Origin: Butyrivibrio sp. WCD3002
Lineage (GTDB): Bacteria; Bacillota; Clostridia; Lachnospirales; Lachnospiraceae
Direction of reading: 5' to 3'
Assembly (NCBI RefSeq): GCF_000424265.1
Contig: NZ_AUJO01000015.1
Span: 49,904-113,903, forward strand
DNA length: 64,000 nt
The translations under genes and the position numbers were made by a program. Every line of letters starts with the position of its first letter. Position 1 is the stretch's first letter. The notes beneath the pieces were generated by a model. The model ran no database searches, was not told where the DNA came from, and saw nothing but the letters and a program-made list of their open reading frames with translations. Shown here piece by piece: positions 36,187 through 45,077 of the stretch.

Positions 36187-36303
36187 AACCAAAGGGCAAT
36201 ATTTTAAAATACTAAACACAAAAAAATCATATTAAGGCTATATTTAATCATATAGAGTATCGGCAGCTCTTTATGTATTCTTTACACTATTTATGATATT
36301 ATT

Positions 36304-39204
36304 TTAATCTTTTTCCAGCATTCTCTTAATATATGCACCGGTGTAGGATTCCTTGCACTTTGCAACCTTCTCGGGAGTTCCGCAGGTAACCACGGTGCCT
36401 CCGCCGGATCCGCCTTCAGGTCCCATATCGATGATGTAATCACCTGTCTTTATAACATCCAGGTTGTGTTCGATGACAACCACTGTGTTGCCTGCATCGA
36501 CAAGATCGTGAAGAATCTTTACCAGCTTCTGCACATCCGCAAAATGAAGTCCTGTTGTAGGCTCATCGAGAATGTATATGGTCTTACCTGTGCTGGCCCT
36601 TGAAAGCTCTGTGGCAAGCTTGATTCTCTGGGCCTCACCTCCGGACAGCTCTGTTGAGGGCTGACCAAGCTTAACATATCCCAGTCCCACATCATAAAGA
36701 GTTTTTATCTTGCGCTTGATGGTCTTTATGTTTTCAAAGAAAGGAAGAGCCTCTTCAACTGTCATATCAAGAACATCATAGATGCTCTTGCCCTTATACT
36801 TAACTTCAAGAGTTTCACGATTATACCTCTTTCCTCCGCAGACCTCGCAGGGCACATAAACATCAGGAAGGAAATGCATCTCAATCTTGATGATTCCGTC
36901 ACCGCCGCAGGCTTCGCAGCGTCCGCCCTTAACATTGAAAGAGAATCTGCCCTTCTTATAGCCCCTTGCCTTGGCATCCGGAGTCCCGGCAAAAAGGTCC
37001 CTTATCATATCAAATACGCCGGTATAGGTGGCAGGGTTTGATCTCGGTGTCCTTCCAATAGGAGACTGATCAATCGCGATTACCTTATCAAGCTGATCTA
37101 TTCCTTCGATGCCCTTATGCTTACCGGGAATGCATCTTGCCCTGTTAAGATCCCTTTCGAGATGCTTATACAAAATCTCATTTACAAGAGAGCTCTTACC
37201 GGATCCGGAGACACCGGTAACTATGGTAAGCACTCCCAGTGGGAACTTCACATCGATATTCTTAAGGTTGTTCTCCTGGGCGCCTTTTACATTAAGCCAG
37301 CCTGTAGGCTTCCTCCTGCGATCAGGAACCGCTATCTTAAGATTACCGGAGAGATACTTACCTGTTATGGACTCCGGAACCTTCATGATATCCTCCGCAG
37401 TACCAACAGCAACAATCTCTCCTCCATGGGAGCCTGCTCCGGGGCCCACATCAACGATATAGTCCGCAGCCCACATGGTATCTTCATCATGCTCAACCAC
37501 AATAAGAGTGTTTCCAAGGTCCCTCAGATTTTTTAATGTATTAAGAAGCTTGTCGTTATCTCTCTGATGAAGGCCGATACTGGGCTCATCAAGAATGTAG
37601 CATACTCCGCAAAGTCCCGAACCGATCTGAGTTGCAAGACGAATTCTCTGGGCCTCTCCACCTGATAACGTTCCTGTAGCTCTTGAAAGCGACAAATAAT
37701 CAAGACCCACATCTATAAGGAAGCCAACTCGTGCTCTTATCTCTTTAAGAACCTGAGCACCGATCAGCTCCTGCTGCTTTGTAAGAGATAAATTCTGAAG
37801 ATAATCGCTGAGCTCACCTATGGACATTGAGGTAATCTCAAAGATATTTTTATCATCTATGGTAACCGCAAGAGATTCAGGCTTAAGCCTCTGGCCCTTA
37901 CAAACAGCGCAGGGTGTTATACGCATATACTGCTCATACTCAGCCTTTTGCTGCTCGGAATAGGTCTCGCGGTACCTCTGCTCAACATTCTTAACGAGTC
38001 CGTCGAAGGTAATGGGATATTTGCCCTCACCCCTTTGACCCTTATATTCAACTGTAACCTCTCTGTCGGCACCGTTAATCAGCATATCCTGAACCTTGGC
38101 AGGAAGCTTTTCAAAGGGCGTATCCAGCTTAAACTTATATTCATTAGCCAGAGCCCTAAGGATCGCGTTTGTAAAGCTGCCCTCCTTAGCAGAGGATGCC
38201 CAGCCGGTTACCTGAAAGCAGCCTTCATTAATAGAAAGACTCTTATCGGGAATCATAAGGTCAGCATCAAATTCCATCTTATAGCCAAGACCGGTACACT
38301 CGGGGCAGGCACCAAAGGGATTATTGAAGGAAAAGCTTCTGGGTGCTATCTCCGGAATACTGATTCCGCAATCAGGGCATGCAAAGTTCTGGCTAAAGCT
38401 CATGGTCTTGCCATCAATAACATCAACATCAAGAAGTCCCTCTGCAAGATTTAAGGCACTCTCGATTGAATCAGTAAGACGCCCTCTCATCTCATCGGGG
38501 TTATCCCTTATGATAAGTCTGTCCACAATTATCTCAATGCTGTGCTTAATGTTTTTATCAAGCTTTATCTCTTCCGACAGGTCGTACTGGCTGCCATCCA
38601 CACGCACACGCACAAAGCCGGCACGCTTTGCTCTGTCAAATACCTTGGCGTGCTCACCCTTCCTGCCCCGGACAACCGGTGCAAGAACCTGGAACTTGGT
38701 TCCTTCAGGCAGAGAGAGAATCTGATCAGCCATCTCATCAACGGTCTGCCTTCTGATCTCACGACCGCAGTTAGGACAATGGGGTACACCTATACGGGCA
38801 TATAAAAGTCTGAAGTGGTCGTAAATCTCTGTCACTGTTCCGACAGTAGATCTTGGGTTCCTGTTTGTGGATTTCTGATCAATGGAAATCGTAGGAGAGA
38901 GTCCGTCAATTTTCTCAACATCCGGCTTATCCATCTGTCCAAGGAACATTCTTGCGTAGGAGGAAAGTGACTCCATGTACCTTCTCTGTCCTTCAGCAAA
39001 AATGGTATCAAAGGCAAGGGATGACTTTCCCGAGCCTGAAAGTCCTGTAAAAACAGTAAGGGTCTCTCTTGGAATATTTACATCTATATGCTTCAGATTG
39101 TGCTCATTTGCGCCTCTCACCCTTATATAGTCGTGGATATCCGTAGGTAAAATACGCTTAGCAGCTGTATTAACTTTTGTCATTTGTGAATTATCTTCTC
39201 TCAT
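36304..39204 (-). CDS. uvrA: Excinuclease ABC subunit A
   Basis: 966 residues. Two ABC ATPase modules: Walker [24 protein letters not shown] near the N-terminus and [15 protein letters not shown] in the second half, each with its LSGGEAQRI signature. Zinc-binding cysteines appear as CPDCG, CPECTG and CEACGGDG...CEVCGG. UvrA scans DNA for bulky lesions and loads UvrB. It lies 56 bases downstream of uvrB and is probably co-transcribed with it. Confidence 0.97.
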   Translation of the reverse strand: MREDNSQMTKVNTAAKRILPTDIHDYIRVRGANEHNLKHIDVNIPRETLTVFTGLSGSGKSSLAFDTIFAEGQRRYMESLSSYARMFLGQMDKPDVEKIDGLSPTISIDQKSTNRNPRSTVGTVTEIYDHFRLLYARIGVPHCPNCGREIRRQTVDEMADQILSLPEGTKFQVLAPVVRGRKGEHAKVFDRAKRAGFVRVRVDGSQYDLSEEIKLDKNIKHSIEIIVDRLIIRDNPDEMRGRLTDSIESALNLAEGLLDVDVIDGKTMSFSQNFACPDCGISIPEIAPRSFSFNNPFGACPECTGLGYKMEFDADLMIPDKSLSINEGCFQVTGWASSAKEGSFTNAILRALANEYKFKLDTPFEKLPAKVQDMLINGADREVTVEYKGQRGEGKYPITFDGLVKNVEQRYRETYSEQQKAEYEQYMRITPCAVCKGQRLKPESLAVTIDDKNIFEITSMSIGELSDYLQNLSLTKQQELIGAQVLKEIRARVGFLIDVGLDYLSLSRATGTLSGGEAQRIRLATQIGSGLCGVCYILDEPSIGLHQRDNDKLLNTLKNLRDLGNTLIVVEHDEDTMWAADYIVDVGPGAGSHGGEIVAVGTAEDIMKVPESITGKYLSGNLKIAVPDRRRKPTGWLNVKGAQENNLKNIDVKFPLGVLTIVTGVSGSGKSSLVNEILYKHLERDLNRARCIPGKHKGIEGIDQLDKVIAIDQSPIGRTPRSNPATYTGVFDMIRDLFAGTPDAKARGYKKGRFSFNVKGGRCEACGGDGIIKIEMHFLPDVYVPCEVCGGKRYNRETLEVKYKGKSIYDVLDMTVEEALPFFENIKTIKRKIKTLYDVGLGYVKLGQPSTELSGGEAQRIKLATELSRASTGKTIYILDEPTTGLHFADVQKLVKILHDLVDAGNTVVVIEHNLDVIKTGDYIIDMGPEGGSGGGTVVTCGTPEKVAKCKESYTGAYIKRMLEKD

Positions 39205-39260
39205 AATTCTCCTTATGGCATTTTCTTGTGCCTGAAAATACTGCAGGTTCCAATGTGGCG

Positions 39261-41252
39261 TTACTTACCGCCTGTAAGTTCAAGTAAATTTTTCTTAAGA
39301 TCTATCATTTGGTCACGGAGCATAGCGGCAGATTCAAAGTCAAGCTCCGCTGCTGCCTTCTTCATCTTCTTCTGAACCTCTCCGATCAGCTTCTCAAGCT
39401 CATCTCTGTTCATGGATTCAGGATCCTTCTCAAACTGGACTTCCTGTTTTGCAACAGCTTTACTGATACTGATAAGGTCTCTTACTGCCTTCTTGATTGT
39501 CTGAGGCGTAATTCCATGCTCATCATTGTACTGCTGCTGAATCTTCCTCCTGCGCTCTGTGATCTCTATGGCATTCTTCATGGAATCCGTCATATTGTCC
39601 GCATACATTATTACACGTCCCTCGGCGTTTCTCGCAGCTCGTCCGATGGTCTGAATAAGTGATGTCTCGGAACGAAGGAAGCCCTCCTTATCCGCATCGA
39701 TTATGGCAACCAGTGAAATCTCCGGAATATCCAGCCCCTCTCTAAGAAGGTTGATTCCCACAAGCACGTCGAAGACATCAAGTCTCATATCCCTGATGAT
39801 CTCAGCTCTCTGGAGAGTATCGATATCGGAGTGCATGTATTTTACTCTGATGCCTGTCTCTGCAAGATATTCCGTAAGGTCCTCCGCCATCTTCTTGGTA
39901 AGAGTGGTGATAAGAACCTTGTTCTTTTTATCAGTCTCTTTGTTAATCTCCGTAATAAGGTCATCAATCTGACCCTCCACAGGTCTTACGGAAATCTCAG
40001 GATCAAGCAGTCCCGTAGGTCTTATAATCTGCTCAGCCCTTAGCAGCTCGTGCTCCTCCTCGTAGGGTCCCGGAGTAGCTGAACAAAACAGCATCTGATC
40101 TATACGCGACTCGAACTCTTCAAAGTTAAGAGGTCTGTTATCCAGGGCTGATGGCAGTCTGAAGCCATAGTCCACCAGCGTATTCTTACGAGATCTGTCT
40201 CCATGGAACATGGCACCTATCTGCGGAATCGTCATATGGGACTCATCCACTATAATAAGAAACTCTCCGTTAAAGAAATCCATCAGTGTAAGGGGCGTTG
40301 CACCGGGCTCCATAAAATTAAGATGTCTTGAATAGTTCTCAATACCGGAGCAGAATCCTGTCTCCCTTAGCATCTCCACATCAAAATTAGTCCGCTCCGC
40401 GATGCGCTGAGCCTCTATAAGCTTATCCTCGCTCTTGAAAAATCTGACCCGTTCCTCAAGCTCCGCTTCAATATTCTTGCATGCAAGATTGATCTTTTCC
40501 TGGGGCACAACGTAATGTGATGCAGGATAAATCATCACGTGGGACAGCTCTTTTCTTACCACTCCGGTAACAGGCTCAATCTCACAAATCCTGTCTATCT
40601 CATCTCCAAAAAGCTCTATCCTTATAAGATAATCATCGGCCTGGGCGGGGAAAACCTCTATGGTGTCACCGCGAACCCTGAAATTACATCTGTTTATATC
40701 AAGATCGTTCCTGTCATACTGAATAGCCACAAGGTCTCTGATGATATCATCTCTGCTCTTCTCCATACCCGGCCTTAAAGAAATAGACATGCCCTTAAAT
40801 TCCTCCGGGCTTCCCAGACCATATATACACGAAACACTGGCCACAACTATGACATCCTTCCTCTCTGTAAGGGATGCTGTTGCTGAAAGTCTGAGCTTAT
40901 CAATCTCATCATTTATTGAAGAGTCCTTTGCTATATATGTATCCGTCTGCGGCACATAGGCTTCAGGCTGATAATAATCATAGTAAGAAACAAAGTACTC
41001 AACAGCGTTTTCAGGGAAAAATTCCTTGAACTCACCGTAGAGCTGTCCTGCCAGAGTCTTGTTATGACTGATGACAAGCGTAGGCTTATTAAGTGCCTGT
41101 ATTACATTCGCCATGGCAAAGGTTTTACCCGAACCGGTAACACCCTGCAGAGTCTCAAATTGATTTCCGTTTTTAAAACCATCTACCAGCGCCTTAATTG
41201 CCTGGGGCTGATCACCTGTAGGCTTATAATCTGAACGTAATTTAAAATCCAT
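39261..41252 (-). CDS. uvrB: Excinuclease ABC subunit B
   Basis: About 663 residues from the ATG at 41252, chosen over an in-frame TTG 12 bases upstream because GAGG is correctly spaced for the ATG. Walker [15 protein letters not shown], the beta-hairpin region [16 protein letters not shown], and the C-terminal UVR domain ([31 protein letters not shown]) are seen. It verifies damage and recruits UvrC. An SOS box lies 85 bases upstream. Confidence 0.97.
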   Translation of the reverse strand: MDFKLRSDYKPTGDQPQAIKALVDGFKNGNQFETLQGVTGSGKTFAMANVIQALNKPTLVISHNKTLAGQLYGEFKEFFPENAVEYFVSYYDYYQPEAYVPQTDTYIAKDSSINDEIDKLRLSATASLTERKDVIVVASVSCIYGLGSPEEFKGMSISLRPGMEKSRDDIIRDLVAIQYDRNDLDINRCNFRVRGDTIEVFPAQADDYLIRIELFGDEIDRICEIEPVTGVVRKELSHVMIYPASHYVVPQEKINLACKNIEAELEERVRFFKSEDKLIEAQRIAERTNFDVEMLRETGFCSGIENYSRHLNFMEPGATPLTLMDFFNGEFLIIVDESHMTIPQIGAMFHGDRSRKNTLVDYGFRLPSALDNRPLNFEEFESRIDQMLFCSATPGPYEEEHELLRAEQIIRPTGLLDPEISVRPVEGQIDDLITEINKETDKKNKVLITTLTKKMAEDLTEYLAETGIRVKYMHSDIDTLQRAEIIRDMRLDVFDVLVGINLLREGLDIPEISLVAIIDADKEGFLRSETSLIQTIGRAARNAEGRVIMYADNMTDSMKNAIEITERRRKIQQQYNDEHGITPQTIKKAVRDLISISKAVAKQEVQFEKDPESMNRDELEKLIGEVQKKMKKAAAELDFESAAMLRDQMIDLKKNLLELTGGK

Positions 41253-41310
41253 GATTGTCCTCAATCCTTTATAAAATCAAGAATGATACACTATTTCTAG
41301 TTTAACACTC

Positions 41311-41348
41311 TTTATAGTGTCTGTCTATAAAATTCAGAACATCTGTTC
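41311..41348 (-). promoter_or_regulatory. LexA (SOS) box and promoter of uvrB-uvrA
   Basis: GAACATCTGTTC at 41337-41348 is a perfect GAAC-N4-GTTC box. On the minus strand a -10 like TATAAA lies at 41316-41311, 17 bases from a weak -35 (TTCTGA) that overlaps the box. The box covers the last codons (E-Q-M-F) of the upstream kinase gene. An inverted repeat (ACACTAT/ATAGTGT) lies in the leader. Confidence 0.65.
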
Positions 41349-42377
41349 GCGCGTCAGTTCTATCGTATCATAGGTCTTAACTATATCTATGAAGTAGGAA
41401 GAATCATCAGGCCTCTCCTTTTTCTCGCAGTTTTTTCCGCAAAAAACATAAAGGCTTTCTTCCATTATCTCATTGTTCCATATATACCGCCCAAGAAGCA
41501 CACTGATAATTCCATATATCACACTGATTTTCCCCATAAAAAACATAAGGATAAATAGTACCGATAAAACAAATAACGTAAAGCCCATCATCAGTCCTGC
41601 CACAAAGAAATGCTTCCTTTTTAAACCCTTTTTCCGGCACGTAAGTAGCGCCTCCCTGACCTCTCTACAGCCTGAATACCTGGCGCCTTTCCTAGCGGCA
41701 GTGCACCTGTCTATGACTTTCATCAGCTCGTCAGCAAGAAATACATCCTTCCTGCTTTTTTTAAAAACCGCATCCAGCGTTCTGCCAAGAAGATAAATAT
41801 CAGTCTGGATACTCTCGCATATCAGTCCTCCATATTGTTCAGGGGCTGCATACCCCTTTGTTCCCGCGCCGTACCCTGTGTCTATAGCACCGGCCCTGTA
41901 ATTACCGGGAATTCTTGCCGTTCCAAAATCAATAAGAAAAATTCCGCCGGACTCACTTCTAATTATGTTAGAAGGCTTTAGATCAAGATAAAGTACCGAG
42001 GGCTCTCCCTCGTGAAGACCGCAAAGAATATCGCACAGGGCTGTCCCCAGCTCTATACACTGCCTTGCCCCAAGTTCATTTTTACCAAAGGTTCTGCCCC
42101 TGACATATTCCATTACATAGAAGGAATCGCCTTTTCCCAGGAGCCTTGGTATACCTTTAACCCCCTTGCGGTTAAGCATATCCAGAACACGCATCTCAGC
42201 ATCAAGCTCTCTTTTTGCCTCGGTCATGTCCTTTCCCTGCTCTGAACTCTTAAGCATTTTTACTGCAACCATGCTACCATCCGCTTCACTCCATGCAGAA
42301 AAAACCTTACTCATTCCGCCGCTTCCTATACACTGTCCGGTTATGAAGTTTTCACCACTGTAAGTTGTAATTCTCAT
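41334..42377 (-). CDS. Membrane Ser/Thr protein kinase (non-RD type)
   Basis: 347 residues from the ATG at 42377 (CAGGT upstream, 2 bases after the preceding gene's stop). Kinase motifs: glycine loop GSGGMSKVF, VAVK lysine, catalytic loop LYLDLKPSN, where Leu replaces the usual Arg of HRD, DFG in LIDFGTARI, and GTKGYAAPEQYGG. Two adjacent membrane helices follow near residues 260-300, then a short tail. PASTA repeats typical of PrkC are absent, so this is not the wall-sensing kinase. Paired with the PP2C-like gene upstream. Confidence 0.85.
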   Translation of the reverse strand: MRITTYSGENFITGQCIGSGGMSKVFSAWSEADGSMVAVKMLKSSEQGKDMTEAKRELDAEMRVLDMLNRKGVKGIPRLLGKGDSFYVMEYVRGRTFGKNELGARQCIELGTALCDILCGLHEGEPSVLYLDLKPSNIIRSESGGIFLIDFGTARIPGNYRAGAIDTGYGAGTKGYAAPEQYGGLICESIQTDIYLLGRTLDAVFKKSRKDVFLADELMKVIDRCTAARKGARYSGCREVREALLTCRKKGLKRKHFFVAGLMMGFTLFVLSVLFILMFFMGKISVIYGIISVLLGRYIWNNEIMEESLYVFCGKNCEKKERPDDSSYFIDIVKTYDTIELTREQMF

Positions 42378-42379
42378 TT

Positions 42380-42997
42380 TTACCTGATGCACAGCGCCGC
42401 AGCACTGCGTGGTCTCTCCTCTCCCTTTCCAAGTACGCTCCGGGACATGAAATCAAGTGCATACTCCATGTACTTACTGTCAACACACATCTGAGGGCAT
42501 AGATTTCCTATAAGTTCCCTGTCGGATAACCTCTCTGAATATGAATCTGTTGAGAGTAGTATCGTACAGCCTTCCATAAGACTACCCTTAAGACAAAACG
42601 CCTCCCTGTAAAAATATCCATCCCGGGGATTATCAAGAATTTCCTTCCCACGTACACCAATTTTTAAAATATGTCCGACATAATTACTGACGATAAAATA
42701 ATCCGCTCCGCGAAAACAAATAATGCCAAGCCTATTATTTGAAGAAAGCCTTCTGTCAAAAAACAGCTCCCTGCAGCTGTCAAAAAGCTCTGAAGGCTCG
42801 TTATTCTCAAATATTTCTTCTATAGTCCGAATCACATGGTCGCTAAGCCTTGCTCCTTTCCTGTTTTTTCTGTAAGGAGTAAAAAGTGCCATCATGACAA
42901 CGCCTTCGCCGTTAAATCTCCGCCCCTTTACCATAAGACCATCAGGGTTCTCAGCTCCAATACCATGCTCCCGGACAGCCGCAGCAAAATAATCCAT
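42380..42997 (-). CDS. Degenerate PP2C-like protein paired with the kinase
   Basis: 205 residues. The order of segments resembles a short PP2C phosphatase: an N-terminal EHGIGAENPDG where PP2C has GxRxxNED, later TILLSTDSYSERLSDREL where PP2C has LLLCSDGLTD, and a C-terminal SAAALCIR strand. The DGHGG metal motif is missing and the DG of the second metal motif is DS. It may be a pseudophosphatase that regulates the kinase. The family link is inferred from pattern and context and should be treated as tentative. Confidence 0.5.
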   Translation of the reverse strand: MDYFAAAVREHGIGAENPDGLMVKGRRFNGEGVVMMALFTPYRKNRKGARLSDHVIRTIEEIFENNEPSELFDSCRELFFDRRLSSNNRLGIICFRGADYFIVSNYVGHILKIGVRGKEILDNPRDGYFYREAFCLKGSLMEGCTILLSTDSYSERLSDRELIGNLCPQMCVDSKYMEYALDFMSRSVLGKGEERPRSAAALCIR

Positions 42998-43093
42998 ACA
43001 AATTTCCTTTCAAAAAATGAAAATCCGGTGAATCACCAAACTGAATTACAAAGAATAAAGATATGCGAATGAATATACAAAAAAATTCTCAGG

Positions 43094-43122
43094 TTGTAAA
43101 TACCCTATAGAAAAATTACAAT
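43094..43122 (+). promoter_or_regulatory. Promoter of the RsiV-like lipoprotein gene
   Basis: TTGTAA (43094-43099) and TACAAT (43117-43122) are separated by exactly 17 bases, a good sigma-A match, about 45 bases before the gene. AAAGGAG follows at the ribosome site. Confidence 0.6.
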
Positions 43123-43166
43123 AAACTCGAGATTTATTCCTCGTTTAACAATAAAGGAGACATGTT

Positions 43167-44981
43167 ATGAAAAAAGAACTCGCATTACTTCTTTGTACAT
43201 CTCTTACTGCTGCTTCCTTAAGCGGCTGCGGAATGATAGGAAAGCTTACCGGTTCATCTACTGATACAGACGCAGGATCGGAGAATTCAAATTTCGTAAA
43301 CAAGATTAAGGATGGTCTTTCTGAGGAGTCCGGTGAAACATCCGAAGTTACTGATGAAGCAGTCACTAAAGAAGCTGAAGCAGAAACATCATCAGATGCA
43401 GACGACCAGCAGGAAAATGAGATAACTGATGATACTGCGGCAGATGAAAACAAGGCCCCTTCTGAGTCAGAACACAAAACTCCCACCTACAAAATAGCCA
43501 AAAAGTATTTCACAGCTGTTTACGATGGCGATCTTAAATTCAGCAATCCCGAAAATGACTACTCCCAGGGTGTTCTTATCTCTGCTCAGGATGCCTATAT
43601 AGTTATGGATGAATCCTACGAAAAAGATTATCCGGAGTTATATAAGGCCCTTAAGGAAAGAGCCACTGTAAAAGCTGACTCAGGCTATGACAACTGGGTA
43701 GCTGAAGCAAAAGCCACATACGAAGATGCCATTGCGAATGATTACGGCTTCTTTGGCCCCTGGACCTCGACCCAGAATTATTATCTGACAAGATCCGACG
43801 AAACCGTTCTTAGTATCTACGATTATTCCAGCGATTACGAGGGTGGTGCCCATGGAATGTACGGTGCTGTCGGCATAAACTACGACGTTCAGACAGGTAA
43901 AGAACTTACTCTGGGCGATGTAGTGCAATATTCCAAGGAAGAGCTTGATAAAATCATCAAAGAGAAGCTCTATGAAATTCCGGATTCAGCAGATGCTTAC
44001 TGGGAGCTTGATGAAACTCTTGCAAACTACAAATTTGATCCTTCTGAAGCAGACGATGGTTATAGCTACAAATGGTATCTCAGTAACGACGGTCTTCATA
44101 TCATTTTCAATCCATATGAAGTCGCAGCCTATGCATACGGAATGATTGAGGTTTCCATCGGCTATAACGAGTATGACGGACTAATAAATGAAAAGTTCAT
44201 ACCGGAGGAAGGCCGCGGATTCATCTCCCACTCAGACTTAAGTCTCTGCAATGCAAAATGGGCAGATGATATAAAAGTACTTCACCTGGAATTTGAAGGC
44301 AGTGAAGACAATGAATACGGCGATTATGCCGAAAACCTCTCCCTTGTTGATGGGGACAAGAGGGCCACTGTTCCTGCAAGTTTTGAAGTAGACTATGAAA
44401 GAACAGCCAGCTACAATGTCAAAACCGATGACGGTAGAGAATATATCTACGTTACTGTTCCTGACTACAATGACTACTATATGCTTTTCGTATTTGATAT
44501 TTCAGGAAATGAATTCAAGGCTACCGAGCCGGAGTACTTCCACTACGCAGGAGAGGATTTTGGCAATGATTACTTTGGAGAAGCTCTTTTATCTGATCCT
44601 GACAACATGCCCTTTGCCATCGTTTCAGACTGCTTTGGAACCATGAACATCTACAACAGCTATAAGGTAGGTGATGACGGAAGACCTGTTCCTACAGAGA
44701 CTGTCTATACTGTCGGTTCCTATTGCTCTCCGGATGCAAAATCAAACAGAGACATCAAAGGCGATATCGTTGATGAAGCTGGCAACGTCATCTCATCCGG
44801 GGAAATAATAAAAAGCGGCGAGTCCTTTGAGCCCATAAGAACTGACAACAAGAGCTTTGTAGACTGCAGACTCGGCGATGGCAGAATTGTACGACTTACA
44901 CTAAAGTCAGCCTCCTACCCTGTTTCAATCCAGGAGGGCGAACTTACAGAGGTCTTTGACAACATAGTTTATGCAGGATAA
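43167..44981 (+). CDS. Secreted lipoprotein with a DUF3298/RsiV-like domain
   Basis: 604 residues. Signal peptide with lipobox LSGC (Cys about residue 21), then an acidic low-complexity linker (to about residue 105). The next 200 residues carry YEGGAHGMYGAVGINYDVQTGKELTLGDVV and LHIIFNPYEVAAYAYGMIEVSI, the marks of the DUF4163/DUF3298 pair seen in PdaC and RsiV. The rest is Tyr/Asp-rich beta sheet. RsiV uses this fold to bind lysozyme, but here there is no anti-sigma region, so a wall or ligand-binding role is only a guess. It is transcribed divergently from the kinase pair. Confidence 0.8.
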   Translation: MKKELALLLCTSLTAASLSGCGMIGKLTGSSTDTDAGSENSNFVNKIKDGLSEESGETSEVTDEAVTKEAEAETSSDADDQQENEITDDTAADENKAPSESEHKTPTYKIAKKYFTAVYDGDLKFSNPENDYSQGVLISAQDAYIVMDESYEKDYPELYKALKERATVKADSGYDNWVAEAKATYEDAIANDYGFFGPWTSTQNYYLTRSDETVLSIYDYSSDYEGGAHGMYGAVGINYDVQTGKELTLGDVVQYSKEELDKIIKEKLYEIPDSADAYWELDETLANYKFDPSEADDGYSYKWYLSNDGLHIIFNPYEVAAYAYGMIEVSIGYNEYDGLINEKFIPEEGRGFISHSDLSLCNAKWADDIKVLHLEFEGSEDNEYGDYAENLSLVDGDKRATVPASFEVDYERTASYNVKTDDGREYIYVTVPDYNDYYMLFVFDISGNEFKATEPEYFHYAGEDFGNDYFGEALLSDPDNMPFAIVSDCFGTMNIYNSYKVGDDGRPVPTETVYTVGSYCSPDAKSNRDIKGDIVDEAGNVISSGEIIKSGESFEPIRTDNKSFVDCRLGDGRIVRLTLKSASYPVSIQEGELTEVFDNIVYAG

Positions 44982-45035
44982 AAACAACCCTAATGAAAAA
45001 AAAATATCACTTAGATAAAAGGTTCATGACATGGA

Positions 45036-45067
45036 AAGGGGCTGTCGCACTAATGCGACAGCCCCTT
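45036..45067. terminator. Bidirectional terminator hairpin, same palindrome as around the IS3 element
   Basis: A 14-bp perfect stem (45036-45049 with 45054-45067; core GGGGCTGTCGCA) with a CTAA loop sits between two convergent genes. The same arms flank the IS3-family element at 48262-48277 and 50014-50029. It ends with a short T-run in both directions. Confidence 0.8.
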
Positions 45068-45077
45068 CTACTATAAA

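Noticed and set aside
41288..41320. Inverted repeat ACACTAT/ATAGTGT ahead of uvrB as a terminator for the kinase gene
   Set aside because: The long loop and missing T-run make it weak; it is mentioned only as part of the uvrB leader.
1..42997. Numerous 60-230 codon frames on the plus strand and in other frames across the first 43 kb
   Set aside because: They lie antisense or out of frame within well-supported genes, lack ribosome sites and show no family features.
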